Below are positions 1-9,630 of a DNA stretch of 64,000 nucleotides, piece by piece. The first letter of the stretch is position 1, and every line of letters begins with the position of its first letter. The notes below the pieces were generated by a model. It made no database searches and was not told the DNA's origin. It saw only the letters and a list, made by a program, of their open reading frames with translations. The translations under genes were made by a program, and so were the position numbers. Source of the DNA: Aurantiochytrium sp. KH105 (Eukaryota; Sar; Bigyra; Thraustochytrida; Thraustochytriidae); contig BGKB01000008.1 in the NCBI GenBank assembly GCA_003116975.1, forward strand, positions 62,001 to 126,000. Direction: 5' to 3'.

Positions 1-1
1 G

Positions 2-298
2 CAAGTGCCCGTCTGCCCAGAGCACGGGCCAGATAGCATGCAATTCAAGTGTTCCTTTTGCTGTACACCGGCAAGCTTCTTTTGCTGGGGCACAACGCAT
101 TTTTGTATTGACTGCCACGCCCGACAGATGGCAGGTGAAAGGCTCAATCGACTGCCGCTTTCTGAATTGCCTCAGTGTAGCGGCGCACAGGTTTGCCCCC
201 TGGGTCTCAACCATCCGCCCAACGGTACCCCTCCGTCGCAGAGCGCGCCAATTGTTCTTGGCTGCTCCATGTGCCAAGCTCGCCGCGCTCTTATGTAA
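2..298 (+). CDS. C-terminal tail of a MYCBP2/PHR-type E3 ubiquitin ligase (5' end outside window)
   Basis: The frame is already open at the window edge and ends at TAA 296-298. The visible residues are very rich in Cys and His: an EHG followed by CSFCC, then FFCWGTTHFCIDCH, LPQC, CPLGLNHPP and LGCSMCQA near the end. This order matches the terminal tandem-cysteine domain of MYCBP2/Highwire/RPM-1 proteins (family pattern CxxCC...FCFGTTHFC..CH...CPL..HPP...LGCGVC). In animals that domain performs the relay-type ubiquitin transfer to hydroxyl groups. The rest of the protein, normally several thousand residues, lies upstream, so RCC1 repeats and the PHR domains cannot be checked. The frame is clean and the spacing of all motifs fits, so I am fairly sure of the family. 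Substrate and process in this organism are unknown. Confidence 0.8.
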   Translation, partial: QVPVCPEHGPDSMQFKCSFCCTPASFFCWGTTHFCIDCHARQMAGERLNRLPLSELPQCSGAQVCPLGLNHPPNGTPPSQSAPIVLGCSMCQARRALM

Positions 299-648
299 AT
301 ACATACACTCATCTTATCGCATACCTCACTACACCTTATTTCTATGCTATATCAAGCATGCGCCAAACTTCCTAAGTCTGGGCAGTAAGTTTTTCAAGAG
401 CTAACATCAAGCACAACTACTTTCGTCAACATTTGCAACTTATTTCTGTAGCCTACGGTGTGAAAAGAGGAAATGGGGGCAGTCTTTAAAGTTTTTGTGT
501 GAGGGTTCGCACCGGGCTCGCAGGCAGCAATAGAGAGAAATGTAAGGAAGCCGGCTCAATTCGTGCGAGTGAAAGAAGATGAAGTCATCGAACCGTCCCC
601 TTGCCGTGTTGGTTCTCAGATAAGCGGCCCGTGATATTTTGCTCCTCT
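299..648. other. Convergent 3' spacer
   Basis: This spacer lies between the ends of the E3 gene and the CS-domain gene, which face each other. The first part is AT-richer than the flanking coding DNA. Short open frames here have no recognisable protein character. It presumably holds the two 3' UTRs. Confidence 0.5.
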
Positions 649-1251
649 TTATTTCTTGACCAGCTGGTACCACGACACCTCTGTAACTTTGCGAATCGTG
701 ACCACTACAGAGTCCGATTTACATTTATGCGAGGCGTTGCTAATTTCGCTGTGAAGCACTGGAAGGCACAGCTCGTAGTCCTTGCCGTTCATGTCTTTGA
801 GCTGAAGCGTAAGCGAGGTCTCCGTCCATTCCAGCTCGACGTTGTCGTCGGTCGGCTCTTGACTCGGTAGCAAGTCCTCCGTCGGAACGTAAATCTTCAC
901 AGTCTTCTTTCCGTCGGCCCAGCTGTAGCGCTTGACAACGTTTTTGATCTTCTTTCGGGGAAGGTCGGCATCTTCGGCTTCGGAAGGGTCGATGCGCGGT
1001 GGTTCTCCACCATAGTTCTTTACTGTTTCACGCGAAGACGCGTGCGCATAATAGTACGCATTCTTGCCCTTGCGCCTGATATTCTCTTGGAGCGCGTTTT
1101 GAGCCTCGCCGTTGTCGACCGCGGCGGTCTCGCCTGCTTCGCTCGTTTGGTTGTTGTCGTCGGTTTGCGAGCTGTCTTTGCAGTCCTTCGCGCTGCCCAG
1201 GTCTAGCTCGGACATTCCGGACTCCACGGACTCGCCCTCGACGTCTGCCAT
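649..1251 (-). CDS. CS-domain protein, CacyBP/SIP-like
   Basis: This is a 200-residue protein with an ATG start. Residues 1-60 are acidic, Ser/Thr/Gln-rich and probably disordered. A short basic-aromatic patch, RRKGKNAYYYAHA, sits near 59-71. Residues ~100-195 form a p23/CS beta-sandwich: KRYSWADGKKTVKIYVPTED, then ELEWTETSLTLQLKDMNGKDYEL, then DSVVVTIRKV. The second part resembles calcyclin-binding protein (family pattern VxFTERSFDLLVKNLNGKNY). CS proteins are Hsp90 or ubiquitin-ligase adaptors in cytosol and nucleus. The S100-binding SGS tail of animal CacyBP is absent, because the protein ends just after WYQLVKK. It is divergently arranged with the TMX-like gene and convergent with the E3 gene. 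Confidence 0.8.
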   Translation of the reverse strand: MADVEGESVESGMSELDLGSAKDCKDSSQTDDNNQTSEAGETAAVDNGEAQNALQENIRRKGKNAYYYAHASSRETVKNYGGEPPRIDPSEAEDADLPRKKIKNVVKRYSWADGKKTVKIYVPTEDLLPSQEPTDDNVELEWTETSLTLQLKDMNGKDYELCLPVLHSEISNASHKCKSDSVVVTIRKVTEVSWYQLVKK

Positions 1252-2238
1252 CGTAAGCCCGCGGCCTGCTTGCGTCGCTTGCTACCCGTCACACCTCTCG
1301 CGATCGTAGTCGAGGAGGCGTCGCTCCGCAAAAATTGTCTGCTTTTCGAGAAACTCGACTAAAATTTATACCATTCATGGTCGCAATTCCTTCCGAAAGT
1401 CGAGTACGAGAAAGAGCTGCGCAGACAACTTGAAGAACTATCGAGCTAGCAGGTGGGATCTTCGTCTAGCTGACGAGCCTATCGAATTGCGAGTGCCAGA
1501 TTGTTTTGTCCATGCTGCGTAATGCGGATACTTCGTCTTTTTATTTGCTCTCAACTTGAACAAGAGGTCTCTCTCAAAACTTCGCTACATGTCAACGTCA
1601 CCACCTTCGGCAAACGGCGATAGGAGACCAATAATGGCTATGTTCACCATGTACCTCGAGCACCTAATCCGAGGGAACACAACGATCGTGACTACACGTA
1701 GCGCAGATGTTCGTTGTTATTTGTTGAACTTGCTTATCACACTGTCGATCGCCGGTTGGAGAGAAAAAGATAACAAAAGAGGAATGGCATCGTTCTCCTG
1801 ACAGAGTCAGCCAGTTTCAACCGGGTCATTCGCCTCGATTTCCACCACGCCGGTCACTCATCGCGATACTAGCTGCAGCTCGTCGTTGCGCTGCATTGGT
1901 CGGCGGCACTTTAGAACAAATGAAAACAAGGTTTGTTTTCAACGACCGGTCTTCAAAAAGAATTTCCTTCATGCGTATACAGAACCAAACACGCGCGCCG
2001 AGCCTGGCCGCGGAAAACTGAGCCGCTAGCAGCAGCAGGTCGCAGGCCGCAGCGTGCGGTACGCTCAGAACAGGATAGCTTTCCAGGGCTCTTCAGCAAG
2101 GCTGAGCGAGGTCTGCCAAGGCAACCGGCCGGCAATTCGTCGGCCCAAGCATTCGAGGCAACAGCTTCGCAGGCGCTCTTCCGCTTTGAGCAGCTCGGAG
2201 GAGACGCCTCAACGAGACGCGGCAAGCTTTCTGCGAAG
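1252..2238. promoter_or_regulatory. Shared upstream region of the CS-domain and TMX-like genes
   Basis: About 1 kb separates the two divergent starts. The last ~300 bases (from 1933) are open in the TMX-like frame but contain no in-frame ATG, so they are taken as 5' UTR. No convincing TATA or other known element was seen. Confidence 0.4.
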
Positions 2239-3006
2239 ATGCAGAGGCCCACTCTTCGCAACAAAACTTGTCTGGCAAGGTCAATGCTTGCCTTGGCGCT
2301 TTTCATGATTCTGCAAATGGGAGATCTTCTCGTGGCCGTAGAAGCGCGGAAAAGCGCCAAGTCAGCAGGTCCGAAGCCTGTGGCCACGGGCGAGAGCGCC
2401 GTCGAAACGATCACTCATCGCGAATTCGAGACGAAAGTGGTTCAACCTGATGAGCCATGGCTACTCGAGTTCTATGCGCCTTGGTGCGGACACTGCAAAA
2501 GGCTGGAACCTATTTTCGAGTCCACCGCCACTGCCCTCAAAGGAGATGTTCGCGTGGGGAAAGTGGACGGGCCTGACAATCTTGCCCTCATGCTCCGATT
2601 TGGTGTGTCCGGGTTCCCATCGATCTTTGCCATCCGTGACAAGAAAACGTATGTTTTCAACGGCCACCGCACCCAGGTCATGCTGGAGCGCTTTGCTTTG
2701 AATCCGGCTGAGCATGGCGAAGCAATGTCGACGCTTGCTGATCCGCTCGGCCCTGTAGGTCGCGCTAAAGGCGCTGTAGCCGGCGTCGGCATGCGCGTGA
2801 TGGATGCGCATGACTACGTCCAGCGCGAATTCAAGTTGTCCAATTCGCTTGCTTGGTTTGTGGTCTTTTTTCTAAGCTTTCTGGCCGTCATCGTAGCGAC
2901 AATGATGGCCTCTGGTATCTTCTTCTTTCTCGGCGAGGGTAACAAGTCTGGTCTCCCCTCTGATCCCGCTGCACAGGCGCCCCCCCAGCGGCCTCACCAG
3001 GACTAG
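2239..3006 (+). CDS. TMX-type membrane thioredoxin (PDI family)
   Basis: The product has 255 residues from the first in-frame ATG. A hydrophobic signal peptide (about residues 14-36, ending VAVEA) is followed by one thioredoxin domain, ~55-160. The active site is PWCGHCK (WCGHC 82-86), with the cis-Pro loop GFPS at 125-128. A single membrane span lies at ~204-231, followed by a short Pro-rich cytosolic tail. This is the architecture of TMX-family disulfide isomerases, which act in the ER lumen on client disulfides. Only one thioredoxin domain is visible and there is no KDEL, so membrane anchoring replaces retrieval. The frame is open ~100 codons further upstream without an ATG; a non-AUG extension is possible but would bury the signal peptide, so it is unlikely. 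Confidence 0.85.
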   Translation: MQRPTLRNKTCLARSMLALALFMILQMGDLLVAVEARKSAKSAGPKPVATGESAVETITHREFETKVVQPDEPWLLEFYAPWCGHCKRLEPIFESTATALKGDVRVGKVDGPDNLALMLRFGVSGFPSIFAIRDKKTYVFNGHRTQVMLERFALNPAEHGEAMSTLADPLGPVGRAKGAVAGVGMRVMDAHDYVQREFKLSNSLAWFVVFFLSFLAVIVATMMASGIFFFLGEGNKSGLPSDPAAQAPPQRPHQD

Positions 3007-3250
3007 CAAAGATAGTAAAGAAGAAAACGATCTATCGAAAAAGCAAACGCCCACCGGGTTTTTGAAGAAGATGGGAAAAAATTGGGAAAAACGAAAGAAA
3101 AGGCTCGATGTCTTTTAATCCATGCCCGCCAAAGGCGAATTAATTAAAAGCGCGAAATATTTTTGGTAACTTTCTGTTCTATTTCTTTCTTTTCTTGTGT
3201 GAGGGGAGGAACATGGGAAAAGGAAATGTACAATGGTCAACTCTGAGGTG

Positions 3251-4660
3251 CTAGCACATGAGCACATTTTTATGACGCCTCCAGCGCTTTGGATTTTTCT
3301 TGCTTGCTCTCACATGCTCTTGAAACGCCCGCACCCGCTCCTTGAAGATCGCAACAAGCTTGGGAAACTCAGGCCCAAGCTTGCCAACAAAGGACTCAAA
3401 TTTACTCTTTGCATGCTCGTACACACCGTTCATGTTTTTGGTGAGTCGCTTGATCTTCTCCAGAGCCCAGGCGTGCTCGCCCACAAGATCGCGGGGAGAG
3501 ATTTTAGCCTCTCCTTGATCCTTGCACTTTTCGTAGATCATCGTGTCGATAGACCAACCGAATCGCAGCGCCAAGAGCACAAGAAATTCGTCAAGGTGCT
3601 CTGTGGTGGTGTAGAGCGCGTACGAGTCTGTCAGCTGTTGAATGGCAACGGAGGGCTCTTTCGAAGAAGGCCGCGTGATCGAGTAGCACGACTCGTCGCA
3701 TTTCAATTCCGTACGCGACACCCTTTCTACCCGGTCGAGGAATTGTCTCAGGGTGGCGTTGTGGCGCACCGCGTCGTCGTGACACACAAACTTCATCTCT
3801 CGCAGCAAAGGTGGCTTATCGCCAACTGCTTCCGAGTAGTCGCATGCCCTTAACGGGTACTCCGTAAAGTACTTGCGATTGAACATCCAGGTCGACTTGC
3901 TCACAAAGTGGCTCACGGGCTCGCGAAAAAGAGTGACGAGAGCGGTCCCGGGAAAAATTCTGTCGATAGCACCCGTGTTTTCGCTGTGCTGGAAGAAGAT
4001 CTCCTTGTGGTGGTCGCGTTTGCACGACTTGAGTTTGTCGCACTCGTTCAAATTGTAATGTACAGAAGCATTTTTAAGAGCCAAGGCAACGCTCGTGCCA
4101 CCCACTTTGTGCAGTTTAAGAAGGTACAGACTCGGTGGTTTCTCGGTTTGATTGAACATTGAAAATTCCGGGTCGTTGACACCAAACAGTGCCTTGAGGC
4201 TGGCCTCGCGGAGGCGACCCTCTTCTTCGTTCGAGAAGAGGGGAGGAGGGTCGAGAATTGCATCGGTTCTCTGGCCCTCGTCCTCGAGAAGCTCATCGAA
4301 GTTACTCAAGAGGCCCTCTTCATCAATTTCCTCCTGCTCGAGCGACATGGCCTCCAATTCGTCGTCTGTGACGAGAAAGTTAAAGGGATCGTCCTTGAGT
4401 CGCAGCCTCAGTTGCTCTGCTCTTCCGGGTCGAGGCCCGCCTTGCTCGACGTCGACCTCTGCGTTGAATTCTATTTCAATGCTCCTGAGGCGCTCATTTG
4501 ACGCTGGTTCTCCGCTCAGGCTGTTGTACAGGATACAGATACTAAGCATGATGGCGAAGAATACGTGCATACTCCATTTCATGCTCGCCATCGCGAGCAA
4601 GCTGCCATTTCCGCCACGTGTTTGGCGCTGCCTGAACGTTGGACTCTTGCCGCCCTCCAT
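3251..4660 (-). CDS. Golgi-type carbohydrate sulfotransferase, type II membrane protein
   Basis: The product has 469 residues. A short basic N-terminus precedes one signal-anchor at ~27-48 and then an acidic stem of ~110 residues. The catalytic region begins near 178. LLKLHKVGGTSVALAL (~181-196) is the 5'-phosphosulfate-binding loop, and TLFREPVSHFVS (~243-255) has the RxP...S form of the 3'-phosphate-binding site, both as in Gal-3-O- and uronosyl-type sulfotransferases. It should transfer sulfate from PAPS to a glycan in the Golgi lumen; the acceptor cannot be read from sequence. ATG 4660 was chosen because it is the first Met in frame. Several Cys residues in the second half could form lumenal disulfides. 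It ends 244 bases from the end of the convergent TMX-like gene. Confidence 0.8.
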   Translation of the reverse strand: MEGGKSPTFRQRQTRGGNGSLLAMASMKWSMHVFFAIMLSICILYNSLSGEPASNERLRSIEIEFNAEVDVEQGGPRPGRAEQLRLRLKDDPFNFLVTDDELEAMSLEQEEIDEEGLLSNFDELLEDEGQRTDAILDPPPLFSNEEEGRLREASLKALFGVNDPEFSMFNQTEKPPSLYLLKLHKVGGTSVALALKNASVHYNLNECDKLKSCKRDHHKEIFFQHSENTGAIDRIFPGTALVTLFREPVSHFVSKSTWMFNRKYFTEYPLRACDYSEAVGDKPPLLREMKFVCHDDAVRHNATLRQFLDRVERVSRTELKCDESCYSITRPSSKEPSVAIQQLTDSYALYTTTEHLDEFLVLLALRFGWSIDTMIYEKCKDQGEAKISPRDLVGEHAWALEKIKRLTKNMNGVYEHAKSKFESFVGKLGPEFPKLVAIFKERVRAFQEHVRASKKNPKRWRRHKNVLMC

Positions 4661-4801
4661 TCTGAGCACGTGAAGAGAAGGTAGGAAAAGGGTCTGGATG
4701 CCGGTAAGCGGACCCTCTTTCGCCCACGCGCTACCGAAGACCGACTGTCTGGGAGTATGGACGACTGGACGTCTGCAGACCAGTCCAGTCTTTTCTGCAG
4801 T

Positions 4802-4834
4802 GCCAACGCCGATGCCAATGCCAATGCCAATGCC
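4802..4834. repeat. GCCAAT hexanucleotide array
   Basis: About five tandem copies of GCCAAT, the first ones degenerate. It lies ~150 bases upstream of the sulfotransferase start, probably in its promoter or 5' UTR. Confidence 0.8.
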
Positions 4835-5420
4835 TCAAGACGTCTGTCGATGCACCTTGCTGCACGCGCTGCGCCACAGGATCGACGCCGGTTGCGGAGC
4901 CACGGCGCCGCAGAGAGAGAGGAAGGCACGCTCGTCCTCGCCAGCAGCAGGCCGCGCGAGGCTGGCGACCTCTGCAGAACTGCGCGCCCCGGCGTTGCTT
5001 GTCTGCTTTTGCTTTATGTTTTGTTTGGCGGCGTTCTGCCCTTTGCTTCGCCCCGCTCTCCCAGCTGCTGCTGCTTTTTGACGCAGTGCGTTGGACAACG
5101 CGAGGAGAGAAGGAAGAGAAGCGCTGGCCGCCGCCCCGCCTTCACATCCATCAGTCAGGAGAGGAGAGCGGCCAACTCACAGTCAAGTTGTGTGTCAAGC
5201 AGGGCAAGCAAGTCAGCCCGCTGCCGTCAATCGAGTCGTTTAATGGACTCCGCTTGCTCCGCAAATTACTCTCCCCTGCCATGGGCTGGTGGCTGGAGCG
5301 AGCACAGGAAGTAAGTTAGTCCAATCGATTCTCGTGGATTCCAATAGTACTTGACGACGAGGCGAGAGCAAGACTTCTGGTCCTCATCTATCCGGCTTGC
5401 CAGAGGCGGCTCGCTCGTGG

Positions 5421-5481
5421 ACAAGCAAGCAACCAAGCAACCAAGCAAGCAACTAAGCAAGCAAGCAAGCAAACCAAGCAA
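5421..5481. repeat. AAGC/AACC microsatellite
   Basis: An imperfect tetranucleotide array mixing CAAG, CAAC and CTAA steps. A closely similar array occurs at 63722-63767 at the other end of the window. Confidence 0.8.
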
Positions 5482-7052
5482 CCGACGAACGCACAGCGAC
5501 AGACAGATATACCAAGGTCCACTTCTTTCAGGCTCGCGTCGTCCTGCCGGATCCACTTCTGCGACAGCGACAGCGACAGCGACGGGCGCGGACGAGGGGC
5601 GCACGGCGGCAGTGACTACTGCGAGTGAGCGAGCGAGCGAGCTACTGCGAGGGAGCGACCCCCTCGGCAGCGGGCTGGCGCGATGCGACGTGATGGCCGT
5701 GCCAGCTGTGGCCACTTGAGGTGACCTGGCTGAGGTCGTGGTGTCTTCGTGCCTTGGACTCCGTGCGCGGCCTCGCTGTCGTTGTCGAGTCGCAGCGCAG
5801 GCAGGCAGTCGGCAGGGGGGGCAGATCTTCTTCCGGCAGCTGCAGAACGTTGTGATCGATCGATGCGGTCGGCCTCCGTCCCCTTTACGATGGACGGACC
5901 TGGTCTGAACGGGCGGAGGTGCGTTGTCGGCAGCGGCTGGCAGCTGCTATGGCTCTCACCGCAGTGGCGGCCATTTATTTGTAAGCGCTGAGGTGCTCTC
6001 GGCTGTATGGTGGGCTGGGCTGCCCCGCGCAGGAGGTTGCCGCGCTCAGGCTGAACGGGAAGAAGACCTGTCTGGAGCCGGCCGGGGCCCTCTTCTGCCG
6101 AGGCCGCGCGAGACGAGGCGATGGCCACGGCTGGGTCTGGCTGGCTGGTCACGGCAGACTGATCGCGTACACGTGATATGACATTCACCATGGTCAATCA
6201 GAAACATCATCCTTCCAGCGGCAGCGGCACCACGGCAGCGGCGGGTAAACGATCGATCGCAGCAGCAGCTGCTGCAGGCGATCAATTGTGGCGTAAGCTG
6301 TGGCTGTGGTGAGTTGAGCATGGATTGATGATGATGATCAAAGGCCGCAGCCGCTGCCGACGACGTTGCCAGCAATCGTGGCCGCCGAGCATGATCATTA
6401 ACTTTGTAATATGGGGTATGCCTTCGATCGATTTTATTTGATGCTTTCCGACGCATGGGACCAATCAAAGAAGGCGATCGACTGCGAGGATTGGCCGATT
6501 TCAAGACACCGCCAGGCTATAATAGCACAAAGGAGACAGCATCTGCCATTGTGCATCTCGCCAGCTTGCCTTGAAGTTGTCTCTCTTCCATAAGCTTAAA
6601 CCTGGTGGATTCACCGAAATTTTCTCGGCCCTTTTTCTTCATGGCTGGCAGTGACTGGCTATCTTGGCGCGGAAGTGGGCTCTAGATCGTGGGATGGGAA
6701 GCGCGTTGGTCAGGCCAGTGGTCTTTTCATTTTGCACGCTGAGGCAAAATTCGACCTTGAGCCGATTATTGCTTTGCGCAGCAGCTGGCTCCAACTGCAG
6801 ACATAACGAAGAAGTTTGCACTGTTTTAAAGAGTTCCATCAAGTGGCGGAGCAACTTGAAGGAACAAAAGCCAATCCAGGTAGGGCTAAGTGCACACCTT
6901 TGAGAACGTGAAATTTGGAAGTGAGTGAGAACGAATGTATAAGGGACGCAAGAAATGGACGCAGGAACTGGACTCGCCATTGTCCAGCCAGAAGGACCCA
7001 AGCACTATGATCGCGAAGCTGGACAGTCGAAGGCCGTGCGCTTTGCGGCGCG

Positions 7053-7092
7053 CACCAGGCAGGCAGGCAGGCAGGCAGGCAAACAGGCAGGA
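7053..7092. repeat. GGCA microsatellite
   Basis: Six or more GGCA steps followed by a slightly degenerate copy. It lies just upstream of the preferred start of the LamG gene. If the upstream ATG at 6935 is used it would be translated as GRQAGRQ-type repeats. Confidence 0.8.
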
Positions 7093-7156
7093 GCGGCCGG
7101 CAAAGCGAGAAAGCGAGCCGCACCGAGCGCGTCCACCTTATAGTCGAGGCTACAAC

Positions 7157-9097
7157 ATGAAGCCTTGTCCAACACAAACAACAACAACAACAACAACAAC
7201 AACAAGATCAACACGCGAGAAACGGGCCCAGCGCTCGCGACGACCCCGTCGGTCTCGATCTGGCAGTGAGGAGACCTCCAAGGCGAAGCCGCAGCGAGGC
7301 GCCGGAAGACTTTCGGACGCGCGACGTGCCAAGCTCGAGGGCATTCTCGAACGCGAGCAGAACAAACCACGAGTTTGCGCACACGACCCGTCTCTCAGCT
7401 ATGTTTTGGTCGATGACTCGCTACATGAAGTTCGGCAGCGTAAGACAGAGGATGTGAGAGTGCGAGAATTCACAGAGGAGCGTGAGCACGACCCTACAGC
7501 AGAATCAAACATGTCCATGGACGCTCAAGATATCGCCCTTGAGGCGAATCCCACATGTTGCCCAATTCAGATTTTGCAGAAGACCGCCTTTTTCAACGGA
7601 AGTCGGTTGCTCGTCGAGTCCCAGTTTCATGACTCGGTAGATCGCATCGAGCACAACGAGCCCATGGCGCTTGAACTTTGGCTCCTCCCTGTGCTGGACC
7701 AGGACGCTGACCGACATTTGCGCACCGCGCGGGTTGACCTTGGCTTTCGTAATGCGCTTTTGGCCGTCTCTGCGGAGCAGTCCACTTGGCGTTATGTCTT
7801 TTGTAAAGGACTTGCGACGAACAACGAGCAAGCCGTTCTCCCTGGGACACTTGAGCGTCGAGCGAGTTTGCGCGGGACTTGTCCAGTTGTCGGCCAGCGG
7901 CGCAACTGCACACCCACATTGATGCTCAACAGCGCAACAGGCAGATTACAGGTGCACCTTGCTCTTGCATCGTGGACAGAAGAGCGCTCTCCAGGGGGTG
8001 TGCTCGATTTTAGCACGCAAACGGCGACAGAAAGCTTTAAATCGACTGCACAGCTGCGCCATGGCCGTTGGTCCCACGTCGCCTTGATGCTCACAGGCTC
8101 TCACGCCCTTCTTTACATCAATGGTCAACTAGACGCGAGTTACTCTGCGCGCGATACCCAGCGCATTGCATTCAATAATTACCCTCTCTTTGTCGGCAGT
8201 TCGCCACGAGCGACGAAGGAAGGCTCTGTCGCTGGCGAGCATGGCTTTGTGGGGTTCTTGCATGGCGTAGCCATGCACACGGCCGTACGCGACCCGACTT
8301 CCTTTGTCAATCCCGACATCAGTCGAGACACGCCGCCGTATCCACGACCAGAGAACGAATGGGGCTCAATTCTCTCCTCGTCCATTATGACATCCAACGC
8401 GTCGATTCCTGGACTCGGTCCGGACATCCAAGGCCAGCTTCGGCAAGCAAGAGCACGTCAGAGCCTGCAGCGGTCTTGGCTTGATGAGCAGATACGCGAA
8501 AAGGCTGCCCAGCGTGAAAGTGAGGAAAAGAGAAATGAGGAGCTCGCGCACGAAGTCTTGATTCAAGCTCAAGCGTGGAGGGAAGAACAGCAGGCACGCC
8601 GAGCGCAGAATTCGCGTTTCATCGACAATATCTCGCGTGAGATGCGTACTCACATGCTTGAAGCGATGGAGCAACGGCGTCTAACAGCCCTTCAGGAAAG
8701 GCTGGCGGACGTGAAACTCCTTGGGGCCTTTGAAGATCCTTCGCGTATCGAGACGGCGCGTCGGCAGCGAGTAAACAACGAGTATGCTCAAGAACTTCGC
8801 CGCGAAGCAGATGCGCGTCAAGAAGCCCGTCAACAAGCGCGCGATGCCGAGCTTCAGGCAGAAAAGCTTCGCATTCAGATTCAAATGGAATCTTACCGTG
8901 CCGAGCAGTTGCAAAATCACAGAAGATACCTCCAAAAACAAGAGCGTCTACGACAAGAACTTGCCGACCAAATTCTAGACAAAGCGTGCGCGTCCCAATA
9001 TTCCGCTGCTGGGAATGACAAGTTCATGTCTGCTGAGGAAAGAGCACTCAATGCGCGCGTGCTTGCGATGCTGGCAAGTGTACCCAAGTGCCAGTGA
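7157..9097 (+). CDS. LamG/concanavalin-fold protein with long C-terminal coiled coil
   Basis: The product has 646 residues from the preferred ATG. A poly-Thr/basic N-terminus (ACA/AAC repeat 7172-7203) covers residues 1-70. Residues ~140-380 look like a laminin-G/pentraxin jelly roll: FFNGSRLLVE, then GRWSHVALMLTGSHALLYINGQLD (~303-326), then NYPLFVGSS and GFLHGVAMH. Residues ~430-635 are an Arg/Glu/Gln-rich coiled coil. No signal peptide or membrane span is seen, so it is probably intracellular (cytoskeletal or flagellar scaffold is a guess). An in-frame ATG at 6935 would add 74 residues, translated from a GGCA microsatellite. ATG 7157 has an A at -3 and avoids the repeat, but the longer form cannot be excluded. 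Function unknown. Confidence 0.75.
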   Translation: MKPCPTQTTTTTTTTTRSTREKRAQRSRRPRRSRSGSEETSKAKPQRGAGRLSDARRAKLEGILEREQNKPRVCAHDPSLSYVLVDDSLHEVRQRKTEDVRVREFTEEREHDPTAESNMSMDAQDIALEANPTCCPIQILQKTAFFNGSRLLVESQFHDSVDRIEHNEPMALELWLLPVLDQDADRHLRTARVDLGFRNALLAVSAEQSTWRYVFCKGLATNNEQAVLPGTLERRASLRGTCPVVGQRRNCTPTLMLNSATGRLQVHLALASWTEERSPGGVLDFSTQTATESFKSTAQLRHGRWSHVALMLTGSHALLYINGQLDASYSARDTQRIAFNNYPLFVGSSPRATKEGSVAGEHGFVGFLHGVAMHTAVRDPTSFVNPDISRDTPPYPRPENEWGSILSSSIMTSNASIPGLGPDIQGQLRQARARQSLQRSWLDEQIREKAAQRESEEKRNEELAHEVLIQAQAWREEQQARRAQNSRFIDNISREMRTHMLEAMEQRRLTALQERLADVKLLGAFEDPSRIETARRQRVNNEYAQELRREADARQEARQQARDAELQAEKLRIQIQMESYRAEQLQNHRRYLQKQERLRQELADQILDKACASQYSAAGNDKFMSAEERALNARVLAMLASVPKCQ

Positions 9098-9630
9098 AAG
9101 GAGTTTGTGTCACAGCCATATTTTTCAGAACACATTTTCCCTTTGTTGTTGAGAATGCTAAGCTGGTTTCAAATTTCCATCAAGATACGAATGCGATACC
9201 ATTTCCCAGAAAACGTTCATTCGTGAAGATTTGAGACGGACGTTTAACCCGAGTTGGGTCCAACAACGCTTCACTTAAGGGACAATGAGCATTTTCCGTC
9301 TCGCTCCACCGAAGGCAGTTTTAAGGTATAGATTGAGAAAAGAAACAGAACAGAATCGTTCGGCGGCGCTCAGCCTAAAGTTGTTGTCCTCCTTTCCCTG
9401 CCATTTCCGTGTCATGAAGGTTACCAAAATCTTGCCTGCTAGCTCGAAAACAGCGACGAGTAAGAGACGAACAAGAAACGATCCTTCTTCTCTGGCTTCA
9501 AGTCTAAACATTGTCTCAAAAAGGAAGCAAAGTCCAAGCTGTGACTTGTGCAGTAAACCATTCAAGGAGGAGGAAGGTGGGAAAAGAAGAATTTTGCTCA
9601 AAGTACTCGATGGGGTGCATGAACAGAAAG
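9098..9630. other. Convergent 3' spacer
   Basis: This spacer lies between the ends of the LamG-protein gene and the U-box-like gene. Nothing recognisable was found; short frames on both strands have no family features. Confidence 0.5.

Larger units (their letters stand above)
4661..7156. other. Long divergent spacer between sulfotransferase and LamG-protein genes
   Basis: This is 2.5 kb without a supportable gene. It holds many short-period repeats: a GCCAAT array, an AAGC/AACC array, GACAGC triplets near 5560-5583, GCGA near 5625-5645, ATG/ATC triplets near 6325-6340 and a GGCA array near 7053-7092. Open frames occur on both strands but are Arg/Ser/Ala-rich, typical of antisense or repeat translation. 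It probably contains both promoters and long 5' UTRs. Confidence 0.45.

Noticed and set aside
4700-6500. Several 100-190 codon frames on both strands
   Set aside because: Arg/Ser/Ala-rich products overlapping short repeats, mutually antisense, without motifs.
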